64,000 nucleotides of DNA. Origin: JBJYKD01 sp049310025 (lineage in GTDB: Bacteria > Bacillota > Thermosediminibacteria > Thermosediminibacterales > Tepidanaerobacteraceae). The notes below the pieces were generated by a model. The model did no database searches and was not told the DNA's origin. It worked only from the letters and a program-made list of their open reading frames with translations. Position numbers and translations under genes: made by a program. This document shows positions 51,591 to 60,008 of the stretch, piece by piece; positions within the stretch are counted from its first letter, which is position 1; every line of letters starts with the position of its first letter. Location of the stretch: the NCBI RefSeq assembly GCF_049310025.1, contig NZ_JBJYKD010000004.1:1-64000 (forward strand). The letters are read 5' to 3'.

Positions 51591-52514
51591 ATGGAAGAGC
51601 TCAGATTTGTTACCACGTCTTCTCCTCATATACATTCGGGAGAAAGCGTTCAGAGGATAATGTTCAGCGTGGCCGGAGCATTGCTGCTGCCGACCATTGG
51701 AGGGATATACTTTTTTGGTTTAAGAGCGTTAAGTCTCATTATAACCACCACTCTGGCGGCGGTGTTGACCGAAGCCGTATTTCAGAAAATAAGGAACAGA
51801 CCCATTACCGTATGGGATGGCAGCGCAGTCGTGACGGGGTTGCTATTAGCCCTGAACCTGCCGCCCGGTCTGCCCCTCTGGATGGCTGTGGTGGGTGCGG
51901 TAGTCGCCATTGCCCTCGGGAAGCAAATTTACGGAGGATTGGGGACAAATCCCTTTAATCCTGCTCTCATAGGCAGGGTGTTCCTAATGGTTACTTTCCC
52001 GGTTCAGATGACCACATGGATAAATCCTGTAGACGGAACAACGGGTGCAACTCCGCTTCAGCTCATGAAAATGCAGGGGATATCCACCGACTATGCGAAA
52101 CTTTTTCTGGGAAATGTTGGAGGTTCTCTGGGAGAAACTTCGGCGCTGCTGATAATACTAGGCGGATTATATCTATTGTATAAAGGTTACATCGACTGGA
52201 GGATACCGGTAAGCTATCTGGGAACAGTGGCGGTGCTTTCGATGATTTTAGGCAGGGACCCGATTTTTCAACTGTTGTCGGGCGGCCTGATGCTCGGAGC
52301 TTTCTTTATGGCAACCGATATGGTTACCACTCCTCTAAGCCGCCTCGGGAAGATAATTTTTGGCATAGGGGCAGGATTTTTCGTGGTGCTCATTAGATTT
52401 TACGGTGGTTATCCCGAAGGTGTCTCGTTTTCAATACTTTTAATGAACGCCTTTACGCCAATCATAAACAGATATACTGTGCCGAGGATCTACGGGGAGG
52501 TGAAGGCAAGATGA
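51591..52514 (+). CDS. rnfD: Rnf complex subunit D
   Basis: 307-residue membrane subunit with about nine helices. The covalent FMN site is the Thr in DGTTGATPLQ (near residue 154). YGGLGTNPFNPALIGR is the usual quinone/ion-channel region shared with NqrB. ATG 51591 has GGGAGGGAG upstream; an ORF start at 51549 is ignored. Overlaps rnfG by ATGA. Confidence 0.95.
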   Translation: MEELRFVTTSSPHIHSGESVQRIMFSVAGALLLPTIGGIYFFGLRALSLIITTTLAAVLTEAVFQKIRNRPITVWDGSAVVTGLLLALNLPPGLPLWMAVVGAVVAIALGKQIYGGLGTNPFNPALIGRVFLMVTFPVQMTTWINPVDGTTGATPLQLMKMQGISTDYAKLFLGNVGGSLGETSALLIILGGLYLLYKGYIDWRIPVSYLGTVAVLSMILGRDPIFQLLSGGLMLGAFFMATDMVTTPLSRLGKIIFGIGAGFFVVLIRFYGGYPEGVSFSILLMNAFTPIINRYTVPRIYGEVKAR

Positions 52515-53053
52515 ATCAGTATACGCGGATGATAGTGGTTCTTCTGGTTTTATCGGTCCTTTCGGGAGCGATATTAGCCTTTTCTTATGAGATTACAAAC
52601 CCCAAAATTCAGGAGCAGGCGCAAAAGAATCTGCAGAAGGCAATTATGAGCGTTATTCCCGGATGTACTAAATATGAAGAGGTAGAAAAAGGCGGGATGA
52701 CCTTTTATATTGGCCTTGATGATCAGGGCAATAAAAAGGGAATCGCTTTTAAAGCCAGCGGGACGGGCTTCGGCGGCCCCATAGAGATGATGGTGGGATA
52801 TGATCCTAAGGAGGGCAAACTGACGGGTTTGGAAATACTTTCCATGCAGGAGACGCCCGGTCTTGGTGCCAGGATTACGGAACCGGCGTTCAAAGAACAG
52901 TTCAAGGGTAAATCGGTGAAAGACCAGTTCAAAGCAAAAGAAGATGTCAAGGTCATAACCGGCGCGACAATATCTCCAACAGCTGTGGCAAACGGCATTA
53001 AGTCCGCTCTCGACAAGGTTGTAAAGATTTACCCGGTGGGAGGCGATTATTGA
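52511..53053 (+). CDS. rnfG: Rnf complex subunit G
   Basis: 180 residues, one N-terminal membrane helix and an exposed FMN domain. The flavinylation motif is KVITGATISPTAV near residues 150-162, where ApbE attaches FMN to Thr. The stop overlaps the rnfE start (TGATG). Confidence 0.95.
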   Translation: MNQYTRMIVVLLVLSVLSGAILAFSYEITNPKIQEQAQKNLQKAIMSVIPGCTKYEEVEKGGMTFYIGLDDQGNKKGIAFKASGTGFGGPIEMMVGYDPKEGKLTGLEILSMQETPGLGARITEPAFKEQFKGKSVKDQFKAKEDVKVITGATISPTAVANGIKSALDKVVKIYPVGGDY

Positions 53054-53670
53054 TGTTTCAGTTGATAAAGGATTTTTTCAACGGCCTGTGGAACGAAAAT
53101 CCGACATTTCGAATGATAATTGGGATGTGCCCCACTCTGGCTGTCACCACCGCCGCAAACAACGGTGTAGCTATGGGCCTGGCGACGACTTTTGTTCTGC
53201 TTTTCTCCAGTGCGTTGATATCTCTTTTGAGAAATTTTATCCCCACCAAAGTTAGAATACCGTGCTACATCATCGTAATAGCCACTTTTGTTACCGTAGT
53301 GGACCTTTTTATGGCGGGGTATTTCCCGGCAATGTACAAAATTTTGGGTCTTTACATCCCGCTGATCGTAGTAAATTGTATAATTATGGCAAGAGCTGAG
53401 GCCTTTGCATCGAAGGTGAGTTTGGGAAGGTCTGTCGCCGACGCCCTGGGAATGGGTTTGGGATTCACCTGGGCCATTACTTTAATCGGAGCGGTCAGGG
53501 AACTGATGGGGTCGGGTACCGTTTTTGGCTATCATTTGCTGGGCGCAAATTCCACCCACTGGGTGATAATGCTTTTGCCACCCGGCGCTTTCTTGACAAT
53601 GGGTATTTTGCTGGGTATAATGAATACCATTACCCGCAAAACCGTCAAGGATACTCATTGCTGCCATTAA
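53053..53670 (+). CDS. rnfE: Rnf complex subunit E
   Basis: 205-residue membrane subunit, six helices, related to NqrD. It starts FQLIKDFFNGLWNENPTFRM and contains GMCPTLAVTTAANNGV with a conserved Cys that, in this family, helps bind an intramembrane Fe-S cluster shared with RnfA. Confidence 0.95.
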   Translation: MFQLIKDFFNGLWNENPTFRMIIGMCPTLAVTTAANNGVAMGLATTFVLLFSSALISLLRNFIPTKVRIPCYIIVIATFVTVVDLFMAGYFPAMYKILGLYIPLIVVNCIIMARAEAFASKVSLGRSVADALGMGLGFTWAITLIGAVRELMGSGTVFGYHLLGANSTHWVIMLLPPGAFLTMGILLGIMNTITRKTVKDTHCCH

Positions 53671-53685
53671 AAAGGGGGGAGGAGA

Positions 53686-54273
53686 ATGTTGAAAGAGCTG
53701 TTTTTTATCATTGCGGGGTCGGTGCTTGTTAACAATTTCGTCTTATCGAGGTTTTTGGGAGAATGCCCTTTTCTGGGGGTTTCCAAAAAGTTTGAAACAG
53801 CCGTGAGTATGGGTATTGCCACTACTTTTGTTTTGACGATGACCTCGGTGGCTACTTATTTTATTCAGTTTTACATCCTGGAACCCTTCGGCCTGTCAAG
53901 ATTTTTGCAGATTGTGTCGTTTATTCTCGTCATAGCATCTTTAGTCCAGTTGGTGGAAATGGTTATATTAAAAACCAGCCCGGCCTTATATAAAGCCCTG
54001 GGGATTTTCCTTCCCCTGATAACCACCAACTGCGCCGTGCTCGGCCTTGCGCTTTTAATTGCCGTAAAGAGGTATAACCTGCTTCAGAGTATTGCCTTTG
54101 GCCTGGGCGCCGGGCTCGGTTTCACTCTTGCCATGGCTTTGATGGCAGGCATACGAGAAGATATGGAATTTGGAGATATACCCGAGGCACTTCAGGGCCC
54201 TGCAATCGTTTTGATTACGGCGGGGCTGCTGTCGCTTGCCTTTTTAGGATTTTCCGGGTTAATTCCCATGTAA
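53686..54273 (+). CDS. rnfA: Rnf complex subunit A
   Basis: 195-residue membrane subunit, six helices, related to NqrE: VNNFVLSRFLGECPFLGVSK near residue 16 and TTNCAVLGLAL near 108 hold the paired conserved cysteines. It pairs with RnfE. AAAGGGGGGAGGAG lies ahead of the ATG. Confidence 0.95.
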   Translation: MLKELFFIIAGSVLVNNFVLSRFLGECPFLGVSKKFETAVSMGIATTFVLTMTSVATYFIQFYILEPFGLSRFLQIVSFILVIASLVQLVEMVILKTSPALYKALGIFLPLITTNCAVLGLALLIAVKRYNLLQSIAFGLGAGLGFTLAMALMAGIREDMEFGDIPEALQGPAIVLITAGLLSLAFLGFSGLIPM

Positions 54274-54300
54274 TAATCGCTATGTCCGGGAGGTGAAAAA

Positions 54301-55335
54301 ATGTCGAATGTAGTACTGATATCAATATTAAGCATGGGCGGTTTAAGCCTCTTATTGGGAGGAGGTCTCGCTTTTGCATCAAAAAAGTTTGCGGTAGAGA
54401 CCGATCCACGGGTAGATGCGGTGCTCGAAGCATTGCCGGGCGCCAATTGCGGCGCCTGCGGTTTTCCCGGCTGTTCTGGCCTTGCGGAGGCTATAGTGGC
54501 CGGAAATGCCCCGGTCAATGCTTGTATTGTTGGCGGTCCTGCTGTAGCCAAAAAGATTGGAGAAATTATGGGAGTTTCCGACACGGGGGAGGCCGGAGAA
54601 AGAAAACTGGCACGGCTGCTCTGCCAGGGAGGTAAAGTCGAGGCCAGGCTAAAGGCGGATTATCACGGTGTGAAGTCCTGCAGAGCCGCGTCCATGGTAA
54701 ACGGCGGACCCAAGGGATGCCCCTTTGCATGCATTGGATTCGGCGACTGCGCGAAGGTATGTCCCGTTGGTGCCATTACCATGGGTGAGAACGGACTGCC
54801 GGTGATCGACGAAGAAAAGTGCACCGGCTGCGGCCTTTGTGTAAAGGAGTGCCCCAAATTTGTAATTGCCATTACATCGGAGAAAAATGAAGTTCACGTG
54901 CGCTGCAGGGCTACCCTGAAGGGCAAGGACACCCGGGCTGTGTGCAGCGTGGGGTGTATAGCGTGTAAGCAATGTGAGAAGGTATGCCCCTTTGATGCCA
55001 TTCACGTGATAAACAATGTGGCGGTAATCGATTATGATAAGTGCAGAAACTGTATGCTCTGTGTGGAAAAATGCCCTACAAAAGCTATTACTTCAGCCTT
55101 CACCGAACGCAGGAAAGCAGTAATCGGCGAAAAATGCATAGGCTGCACCATCTGCGCTAAAAACTGTCCCGTAAAAGCCATTTCCGGCGAAGTGAAGAAA
55201 ATGCATGTGGTAAACCAGGAGATCTGCATAGGGTGCGGCATATGTGCGGAAAAGTGTCCTAAAGATGCAATAACTATGGTTCGAAACGGTCGGGAAAGAG
55301 ATAATCAGTGTACCGCCTGCAATGCTGCAAAATAG
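54301..55335 (+). CDS. rnfB: Rnf complex subunit B with six ferredoxin motifs
   Basis: 344 residues. One N-terminal helix, then the NuoG-like [4Fe-4S] motif NCGACGFPGCSGLAEAIV, followed by six further CxxCxxC...CP-type motifs (the first CPFACIGFGDCAKVCP, the last CIGCGICAEKCP). It takes electrons from reduced ferredoxin. Clostridial RnfB proteins are likewise longer than the two-cluster E. coli form. Confidence 0.95.
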   Translation: MSNVVLISILSMGGLSLLLGGGLAFASKKFAVETDPRVDAVLEALPGANCGACGFPGCSGLAEAIVAGNAPVNACIVGGPAVAKKIGEIMGVSDTGEAGERKLARLLCQGGKVEARLKADYHGVKSCRAASMVNGGPKGCPFACIGFGDCAKVCPVGAITMGENGLPVIDEEKCTGCGLCVKECPKFVIAITSEKNEVHVRCRATLKGKDTRAVCSVGCIACKQCEKVCPFDAIHVINNVAVIDYDKCRNCMLCVEKCPTKAITSAFTERRKAVIGEKCIGCTICAKNCPVKAISGEVKKMHVVNQEICIGCGICAEKCPKDAITMVRNGRERDNQCTACNAAK

Positions 55336-55350
55336 AAAATGTCGTTTCGG

Positions 55351-55388
55351 GTGGGAAATCGATAAAAGTCGGTTTCCCACTCTTTTTA
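55351..55388 (+). terminator. Terminator of the rnf operon
   Basis: GTGGGAAA/TTTCCCAC stem with a 14-base loop and the tail TCTTTTTA. Confidence 0.85.
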
Positions 55389-55529
55389 TTAAGTATGTGA
55401 GCGTCAGGTGAATACTTTTTTATCGAATCAGGAACTCCCTAAGCGCGCCTCATGCCTGTACCATAAAAACTATTATACTGAGATCTATGGATGCGGTTTT
55501 TTTACGGCTGGAGCGGGGGCTGCTGCGTA

Positions 55530-55556
55530 TAAAAAAAGGCCGGCTGTAGACCGGCT
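55530..55556 (-). terminator. Terminator of the small His-rich gene
   Basis: On the minus strand a GCCGG/CCGGC stem with a 7-base loop, followed by CC and seven T. It lies about 60 bases after the small gene's stop. Confidence 0.8.
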
Positions 55557-55616
55557 TGGAAAATAAAAAGGGGGATCTTTGCATGATTTGGTGCAAGCTT
55601 TAAAAAAGGATTTACA

Positions 55617-55817
55617 CTATTTCACAATAATGTAGTAAACTCCTATAATTGCTAAAGCGCCAATTATCCAGTAAATCAGAGAACTTACGTTTTTGGATTT
55701 TGCACTGTGATTGTGTCCAGAGGCATTGGAAGCCCTGTTAATAGATTTCTTGTCGTCACTCGTGTGCTGGTGATTATGTTGCGAATTATTATGATACATG
55801 GGGCCGCAGCATCCCAT
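55617..55817 (-). CDS. Small His-rich single-helix membrane protein
   Basis: 66 residues. The N-terminal half is polar with seven His, three Asn-His/His-Asn pairs and a Cys-Cys pair (GCCGP at residues 2-6), suggesting metal binding. The C-terminal 20 residues are one membrane helix. AAGGGGTGA precedes the ATG. A promoter and a CsoR-like inverted repeat lie directly upstream, which supports it as a real, metal- or sulfur-regulated gene. No named family is recognised. Confidence 0.75.
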   Translation of the reverse strand: MGCCGPMYHNNSQHNHQHTSDDKKSINRASNASGHNHSAKSKNVSSLIYWIIGALAIIGVYYIIVK

Positions 55818-55843
55818 TCAAGTCACCCCTTTCGGATAGTACC

Positions 55844-55890
55844 TATACCCCCTAAAGGTATAATATCATATTAAAGATATTTTTGCAAGT
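55844..55890 (-). promoter_or_regulatory. Promoter with CsoR/CstR-like operator (site A)
   Basis: On the minus strand TTGCAA-N17-TATTAT. The inverted repeat TATACCCCCTAAAGGTATA (55844-55862; arms TATACC/GGTATA) begins at the -10 box. It drives the small His-rich gene. Confidence 0.65.
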
Positions 55891-56001
55891 GCCGGATGTT
55901 TTTCTGCACACCTTTTTGCTGTAATTTGTTGCAGATTGTCAGACTTAAAATTATCAGCGAGAATCAGGCGTATATATTTGTCTTGGCATTCACATTATGT
56001 T

Positions 56002-56622
56002 TCATGGGGTGCCGATAATTAATTTTACAATTTTTCCGTACACATCTTCAACTTTTTCCAGCTTGATACCCGCCGACTCTACATTTTTGACCGTGCGGCG
56101 GTTGATATTGGAACCAATCAGGTGGAGGGATATGGGGTTTAATAAATCCATTAGCCGTCCGAGGACGGGATTGTCGCTCCGGACATGCTCCAGCAGTATA
56201 ATTTTTCCGCCGGGCTTGCAGACCCGCTTTACCTCTCTGAGGCCTTTGACCGGATCGGGAACGGAGCAAAATACGCAGGTCGCAACCACCGTATCAAAAG
56301 TGTTATCCGGAAATTGCAGGGCCTGTACATCCATTTCCATGAGATTTACCGGTACGCTTGCCAGATGAAGTTTTTTTCTGGCCCTGGCGAGCATGCCGGG
56401 GCTGAAGTCGATGGCGGTTACATCACACCCCTCCGGGTAATAAGGGAAATTTTTTCCGGTGCCCACCCCGATTTCCAGAACCTTCCCGGAAGCATGGGCA
56501 ATGGCCGTCTTTCTCAGCTTTGCAGGAATCATGCGGTCTATCAGATCATAAAATAACGCGGTGCGGTTATATCTTTTCTTAATTATATCTGTCTGTTTTG
56601 CCGAACATACTCCATCATTCAC
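56002..56622 (-). CDS. Class I SAM-dependent methyltransferase
   Basis: 206 residues. Motif I VLEIGVGTGKNFPYYP near residue 49, acidic motif TAIDFSPGMLARA, and DTVVATCVFCSVPDP near 108, then LREVKRVCKPGGKIILLEH. It resembles the UbiE/phospholipid N-methyltransferase group often found near thiol- or metal-stress genes. The substrate is unknown. The ATG at 56622 has GGTGAAG upstream on the minus strand. No CsoR-like site was seen at its own start. Confidence 0.8.
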   Translation of the reverse strand: MNDGVCSAKQTDIIKKRYNRTALFYDLIDRMIPAKLRKTAIAHASGKVLEIGVGTGKNFPYYPEGCDVTAIDFSPGMLARARKKLHLASVPVNLMEMDVQALQFPDNTFDTVVATCVFCSVPDPVKGLREVKRVCKPGGKIILLEHVRSDNPVLGRLMDLLNPISLHLIGSNINRRTVKNVESAGIKLEKVEDVYGKIVKLIIGTP

Positions 56623-56797
56623 TGCGCTTCACCTTTTCCTCTATTTATTCTGCCCTGCGGTATTGATTTTTCTTACCGCTTTTATTTATTATATCAACTT
56701 CTTAAAAATTTTACCATGAAGGGATTCAAAGCATAATACAATCATGTTCCATCCGCTGATAAGTTGTGATTTTTTTGTGAAATCTGCAGGAATAAAG

Positions 56798-56852
56798 TTG
56801 ACTAAAAACATAAGAATAATATACAATAAATATATACCCCCATTGGGTATAT
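56798..56852 (+). promoter_or_regulatory. Promoter with CsoR/CstR-like operator (site B)
   Basis: TTGACT-N18-TACAAT (56798-56827), followed by an inverted repeat with perfect 8-base arms ATATACCC and GGGTATAT (56832-56852, spacer CCATT). It sits 60 bases before the six-gene operon that starts at 56912. A repressor here would block initiation. Confidence 0.7.
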
Positions 56853-56911
56853 GTTTAAACCATCTCGAATAAAATTTTCTGGACAATCTAATTTTTAAGG
56901 AGGAGCGTTTT

Positions 56912-57184
56912 ATGAATAAAAAAAATCATGGTTTATGGCATGGAATTTTAATGCTGCTTTGCTGCCTGATACCTCTTGCTCTGATTTTTGGATTATCGAA
57001 ACAGGGATTCGGCGGCGTTTTATCCTATGGTCTTCTCCTGCTCTGCCCGCTAATGCATATTTTCATGATGGCTGGTATGCATGGCGGGGATAAAAAAGGG
57101 GCCTGCCACGGGCATGAAGAAACAAAAACAGATGGTAGCGAAGCTGAAAATGAAAAGCTGAAAGGATTGAAGGAGAATGCGTAA
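56912..57184 (+). CDS. DUF2933-type small membrane protein
   Basis: 90 residues: two hydrophobic helices (about 9-30 and 35-53) and a polar His/Glu-rich tail (GMHGGDKKGACHGHEE). DUF2933 proteins are usually found beside copper- or mercury-related genes; function unknown. AAGGAGGAG upstream. The stop overlaps the next start by 8 bases. First gene of the operon behind site B. Confidence 0.75.
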   Translation: MNKKNHGLWHGILMLLCCLIPLALIFGLSKQGFGGVLSYGLLLLCPLMHIFMMAGMHGGDKKGACHGHEETKTDGSEAENEKLKGLKENA

Positions 57185-57719
57185 GTCCATCGTATGGCTG
57201 TTGGCTGTCATTTTGGCAGTTTCTATTTTTGCCTTCTATTATATGAAAAACAATAAATCACCCGAAGTTTCGGGTGCCGACGGAAAGAATCGAATTGCAG
57301 ATTCAAATTCGCAAAAAACGGGGAATAACCTCTTGGAGGGTATTGACGAGAGCGAGTTGTTTGTTATAACCCGGCGCACGGAAGGTGGAGCTGTAACGGT
57401 GGACGTGGCCTTTTTAAATATTTTAAAACCGCAGGAAAAAGATCTGGCATTTTACGTGGTGATGAATACCCATACAGTGGACCTCTCTTCATATGATATC
57501 GGCTCCGTTGCAGTGCTGTCCAATGGGCAGGAAACCGTGAGTCGGGGATTTACGTGGGAACCCATAAGCGATGACGGTCATCATAGAAGTGGAATTCTCA
57601 GGGTTAAAAATAATGGTATTTTCAATGAAAAAACCAAATTTATAGAACTAAATCTTAGAGGCATCGCAGGAGTTCTGGACAGGAAATACAGATGGGATAA
57701 TAACGATTGGAGTAAGTAG
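57177..57719 (+). CDS. Membrane-anchored extracytoplasmic protein of unknown function
   Basis: 180 residues. One N-terminal membrane helix (about 5-22) without a lipobox, a low-complexity linker rich in Asn/Ser, then a predicted beta-rich outer domain (residues about 55-180) with no cysteine. No family is recognised. It precedes CcdA by 10 bases and overlaps the DUF2933 gene, so it is part of the same exported-protein module. It may be a partner of the CcdA/Lgt functions. Confidence 0.7.
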   Translation: MRKSIVWLLAVILAVSIFAFYYMKNNKSPEVSGADGKNRIADSNSQKTGNNLLEGIDESELFVITRRTEGGAVTVDVAFLNILKPQEKDLAFYVVMNTHTVDLSSYDIGSVAVLSNGQETVSRGFTWEPISDDGHHRSGILRVKNNGIFNEKTKFIELNLRGIAGVLDRKYRWDNNDWSK

Positions 57720-57729
57720 AGGTGGATTT

Positions 57730-58470
57730 ATGGTTTCGAGCTTGGCATTATACGGCACGTCTTTTGTAGGGGGGTTGCTGTCTTTTTTTTCACCGTGCAT
57801 TATCCCCATGGTTACGGTATATTTTTCATTGATAACCGGCTTGAGCGTTGAGGAATTAAAGTCATCCCTGCCTGCGGAGCTAAAGAAAAAGTCTTTTATC
57901 AACACGCTTTTTTTTGTGGCGGCCTTTACTCTGGTATTTACTCTGGCCGGCGGAGCATCGGGTAAACTGGCGGCACTTTTTAAAGAAAACATAAGGGTAT
58001 TGAACGTCATCGGTGGAGCCTTTATAGTGGCTGTAGGCTCCAGCATGCTGGGTTTGTGGAGATTTCCATCAGTTCACATCAATCTGGATATAAATAAATA
58101 TAAATTGCCGTCGTTCGGATATGTCCGGGCTTTCCTGGTCGGTTTGTTTTTTGCCATTGCGTGTTCCCACTGCATAGGGCCGACCCTCTATTCATTCCTT
58201 TTTCTGGCCGGAACCCTTTCTGGGGCAGGTCAGGGAATGATATTGATGTTTATATTTTCCATTGGGCTGGCAATCCCGTATCTGGTTCTGTCGATCGCTT
58301 TCGGAAAATATTTCGAAAAGCTTAGGACATTAATGGAAACAACAGTTCCGCAAAAGCTGCTTGGGACCATCATGGTTGTCTTCGGGATAATGATTTTAAC
58401 GGGGAATTATGCAAAGATTACCCAGTTTTTGTACAAAATATTACCGTATAGAATTCCTGTCGGAATGTAA
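57730..58470 (+). CDS. ccdA: CcdA-family thiol/electron transporter
   Basis: 246-residue membrane protein with six to seven helices. The paired reactive cysteines are C20 in FSPCIIPMV and the Cys in IACSHCIGPTLYS near residue 143. CcdA/DsbD passes electrons from cytoplasmic thioredoxin to proteins outside the membrane, for cytochrome c, thiol or metal-site reduction. No cytochrome gene is nearby, so the client is probably another exported Cys protein. AGAGGTGG precedes the ATG. Confidence 0.88.
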   Translation: MVSSLALYGTSFVGGLLSFFSPCIIPMVTVYFSLITGLSVEELKSSLPAELKKKSFINTLFFVAAFTLVFTLAGGASGKLAALFKENIRVLNVIGGAFIVAVGSSMLGLWRFPSVHINLDINKYKLPSFGYVRAFLVGLFFAIACSHCIGPTLYSFLFLAGTLSGAGQGMILMFIFSIGLAIPYLVLSIAFGKYFEKLRTLMETTVPQKLLGTIMVVFGIMILTGNYAKITQFLYKILPYRIPVGM

Positions 58471-58500
58471 CTTTAATTATATAATAATAGGGGGAGAGAT

Positions 58501-59232
58501 ATGAACGTTTTATTCAGAGTGGGGCCGCTGACTGTTTATAAATTGGGTTTTTTTGTGGCACTGGGCCTTGCCGCAGGAATATACCTTGCGTTAAAGGAAG
58601 CCCGGAGAAAAACGCTCAATGAAGACGATGTTCTGAATTTCGTGATTTTAATCGTTCTTGCGGGTTTTTTGGGCGCAAGACTTCTTTTTGTGCTTCTTGA
58701 TCTGCCCCATTATTTGAGTAATCCGGTTATGATATTTCATATAACCGAGGGAGGCCTTTCCTTTCACGGGGCGATACTGGGCGGGTTGTTGGCTGCTGTA
58801 ATCTACACCAGGCTTAAGAAATTGTCTTTTTTAATGTTGGCCGATACTGTAGCCCCAAGCATAGCTCTGGGATACTCCATTGGCCGAATCGGCTGCGATA
58901 TTTTCGGCAAGGCGACAGACGTCTTTTGGGCCGTGGTTGTAAACGATGTCCCGCGGCATCCGGTTCAGCTGTATTCGGCATTATCCGGTTATGTTATTTT
59001 TTATGTGCTTTGGAATCGACGGGAAAGGATCAGATACGACGGAGAGCTTTTTATAGACTTCGTGGTGCTTTATTCCGTATACAGATTTTTTATTGAGTTT
59101 TTCAGAGAGAGTGTTATGATAGGAGTGTTATCTGCTGCTCAATGGACAAGTTTAGTGCTTGTACTGGTTGGAATATTGTGCAATCGCGTTATGCTAAATA
59201 GAACTGCATTAGATAAACATAAAATAAATTAG
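58501..59232 (+). CDS. lgt: Prolipoprotein diacylglyceryl transferase
   Basis: 243 residues, seven helices. Lgt blocks seen: GGLSFHGAILGG (catalytic His, near 83), GYSIGRIGCDIFGKATD (the usual Asn of GRIGNF is Cys here, near 130), RHPVQLYSAL near 155 and EFFRE near 200. It attaches diacylglycerol to exported pre-lipoproteins. Essential copies are usually housekeeping, so this one in a stress operon may be a second, dedicated copy; the rest of the genome would tell. GGGGGAGAG upstream. Confidence 0.87.
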   Translation: MNVLFRVGPLTVYKLGFFVALGLAAGIYLALKEARRKTLNEDDVLNFVILIVLAGFLGARLLFVLLDLPHYLSNPVMIFHITEGGLSFHGAILGGLLAAVIYTRLKKLSFLMLADTVAPSIALGYSIGRIGCDIFGKATDVFWAVVVNDVPRHPVQLYSALSGYVIFYVLWNRRERIRYDGELFIDFVVLYSVYRFFIEFFRESVMIGVLSAAQWTSLVLVLVGILCNRVMLNRTALDKHKIN

Positions 59233-59246
59233 AAAGAGGGAAGGAT

Positions 59247-59558
59247 ATGGAATCAAATATATTATTTTTGTTGGTTGCTGCGGCGTTTTTGTTCCTCATG
59301 ATGAGGGGCGGAGGATGCTGCGGAGGTCATGGCGGACACGGTGGGCATGGAAGTCACGGCGGACGCAACGGCCACTCTCATAGCGGCCGCTATCAAGACG
59401 AGAATTTTAAAAATGATTCAGAAAACAGCGATTATGCAGTAGACCCTGTCTGCGGTATGAAGGTATTAAAAAATAGAGCCGTAACCAGGCAAATAGATGG
59501 AAAAATATACTATTTCTGTAGTGAACAATGTGCCAATTCTTTTAAGTTTCCATCATGA
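59247..59558 (+). CDS. Membrane YHS-domain protein
   Basis: 103 residues: one N-terminal helix (about 4-20), a Gly/His-rich stretch (GGHGGHGGHGSHGG), then a YHS/TRASH-type domain (VDPVCGMKVLKNRA...YYFCSEQCANSF) with the C...C-x3-C metal-binding cysteines. YHS domains bind metals, often copper or heme-related. Fifth gene of the operon. Confidence 0.82.
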   Translation: MESNILFLLVAAAFLFLMMRGGGCCGGHGGHGGHGSHGGRNGHSHSGRYQDENFKNDSENSDYAVDPVCGMKVLKNRAVTRQIDGKIYYFCSEQCANSFKFPS

Positions 59559-59597
59559 AATACCTGTTACCATAACGGGGGAGGAGGCGCATGGATT

Positions 59598-59969
59598 GTG
59601 TATAATGAAAAAGTGCTCGATCACTTTTCCAATCCAATAAACGTCGGGGAGATCCCCGATGCCGATGGAATAGGTCGTGCGGGCAACCCGGTTGATGGAG
59701 ATTCAATAACAATATATATAAAGGTAAAGGATGACATTATAGTTGACATAAAATTCAAGACCTTTGGCTGCGCAGCGGCCATTGCAGCCAGCAGCATGCT
59801 TACAGTAATAGCAAGAGGCAAAACCGTTGAGGAAGCCATGAAGATAACAAACGAGCAGGTATCCGAAGCACTGGACGGCCTGCCGCCCCACAAGATAAAT
59901 TGTTCAAACATTGCGGCCGATGCTCTGCACGATGCTATTGCAGATTATAGAAAAAAAATAAAAAAATAA
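59598..59969 (+). CDS. NifU/IscU-like scaffold protein lacking its first cysteine
   Basis: 123 residues with the full IscU-type layout (YNEKVLDHFSNPINVGEIPDA at the start). Of the three cluster-ligand cysteines only two remain: C58 (TFGCAAAIA) and C102 (KINCSNIA). The first position is D33 in GNPVDGDS instead of GNPVCGD. It either holds a different or labile cluster, or has another job. GTG start, GAGGAGGCG 9 bases upstream. Last gene of the operon behind site B. Confidence 0.82.
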   Translation: MYNEKVLDHFSNPINVGEIPDADGIGRAGNPVDGDSITIYIKVKDDIIVDIKFKTFGCAAAIAASSMLTVIARGKTVEEAMKITNEQVSEALDGLPPHKINCSNIAADALHDAIADYRKKIKK

Positions 59970-60008
59970 AGTAATCCCATGGCCTTGACCTGGTTAAAAT
60001 TTGAGGGG

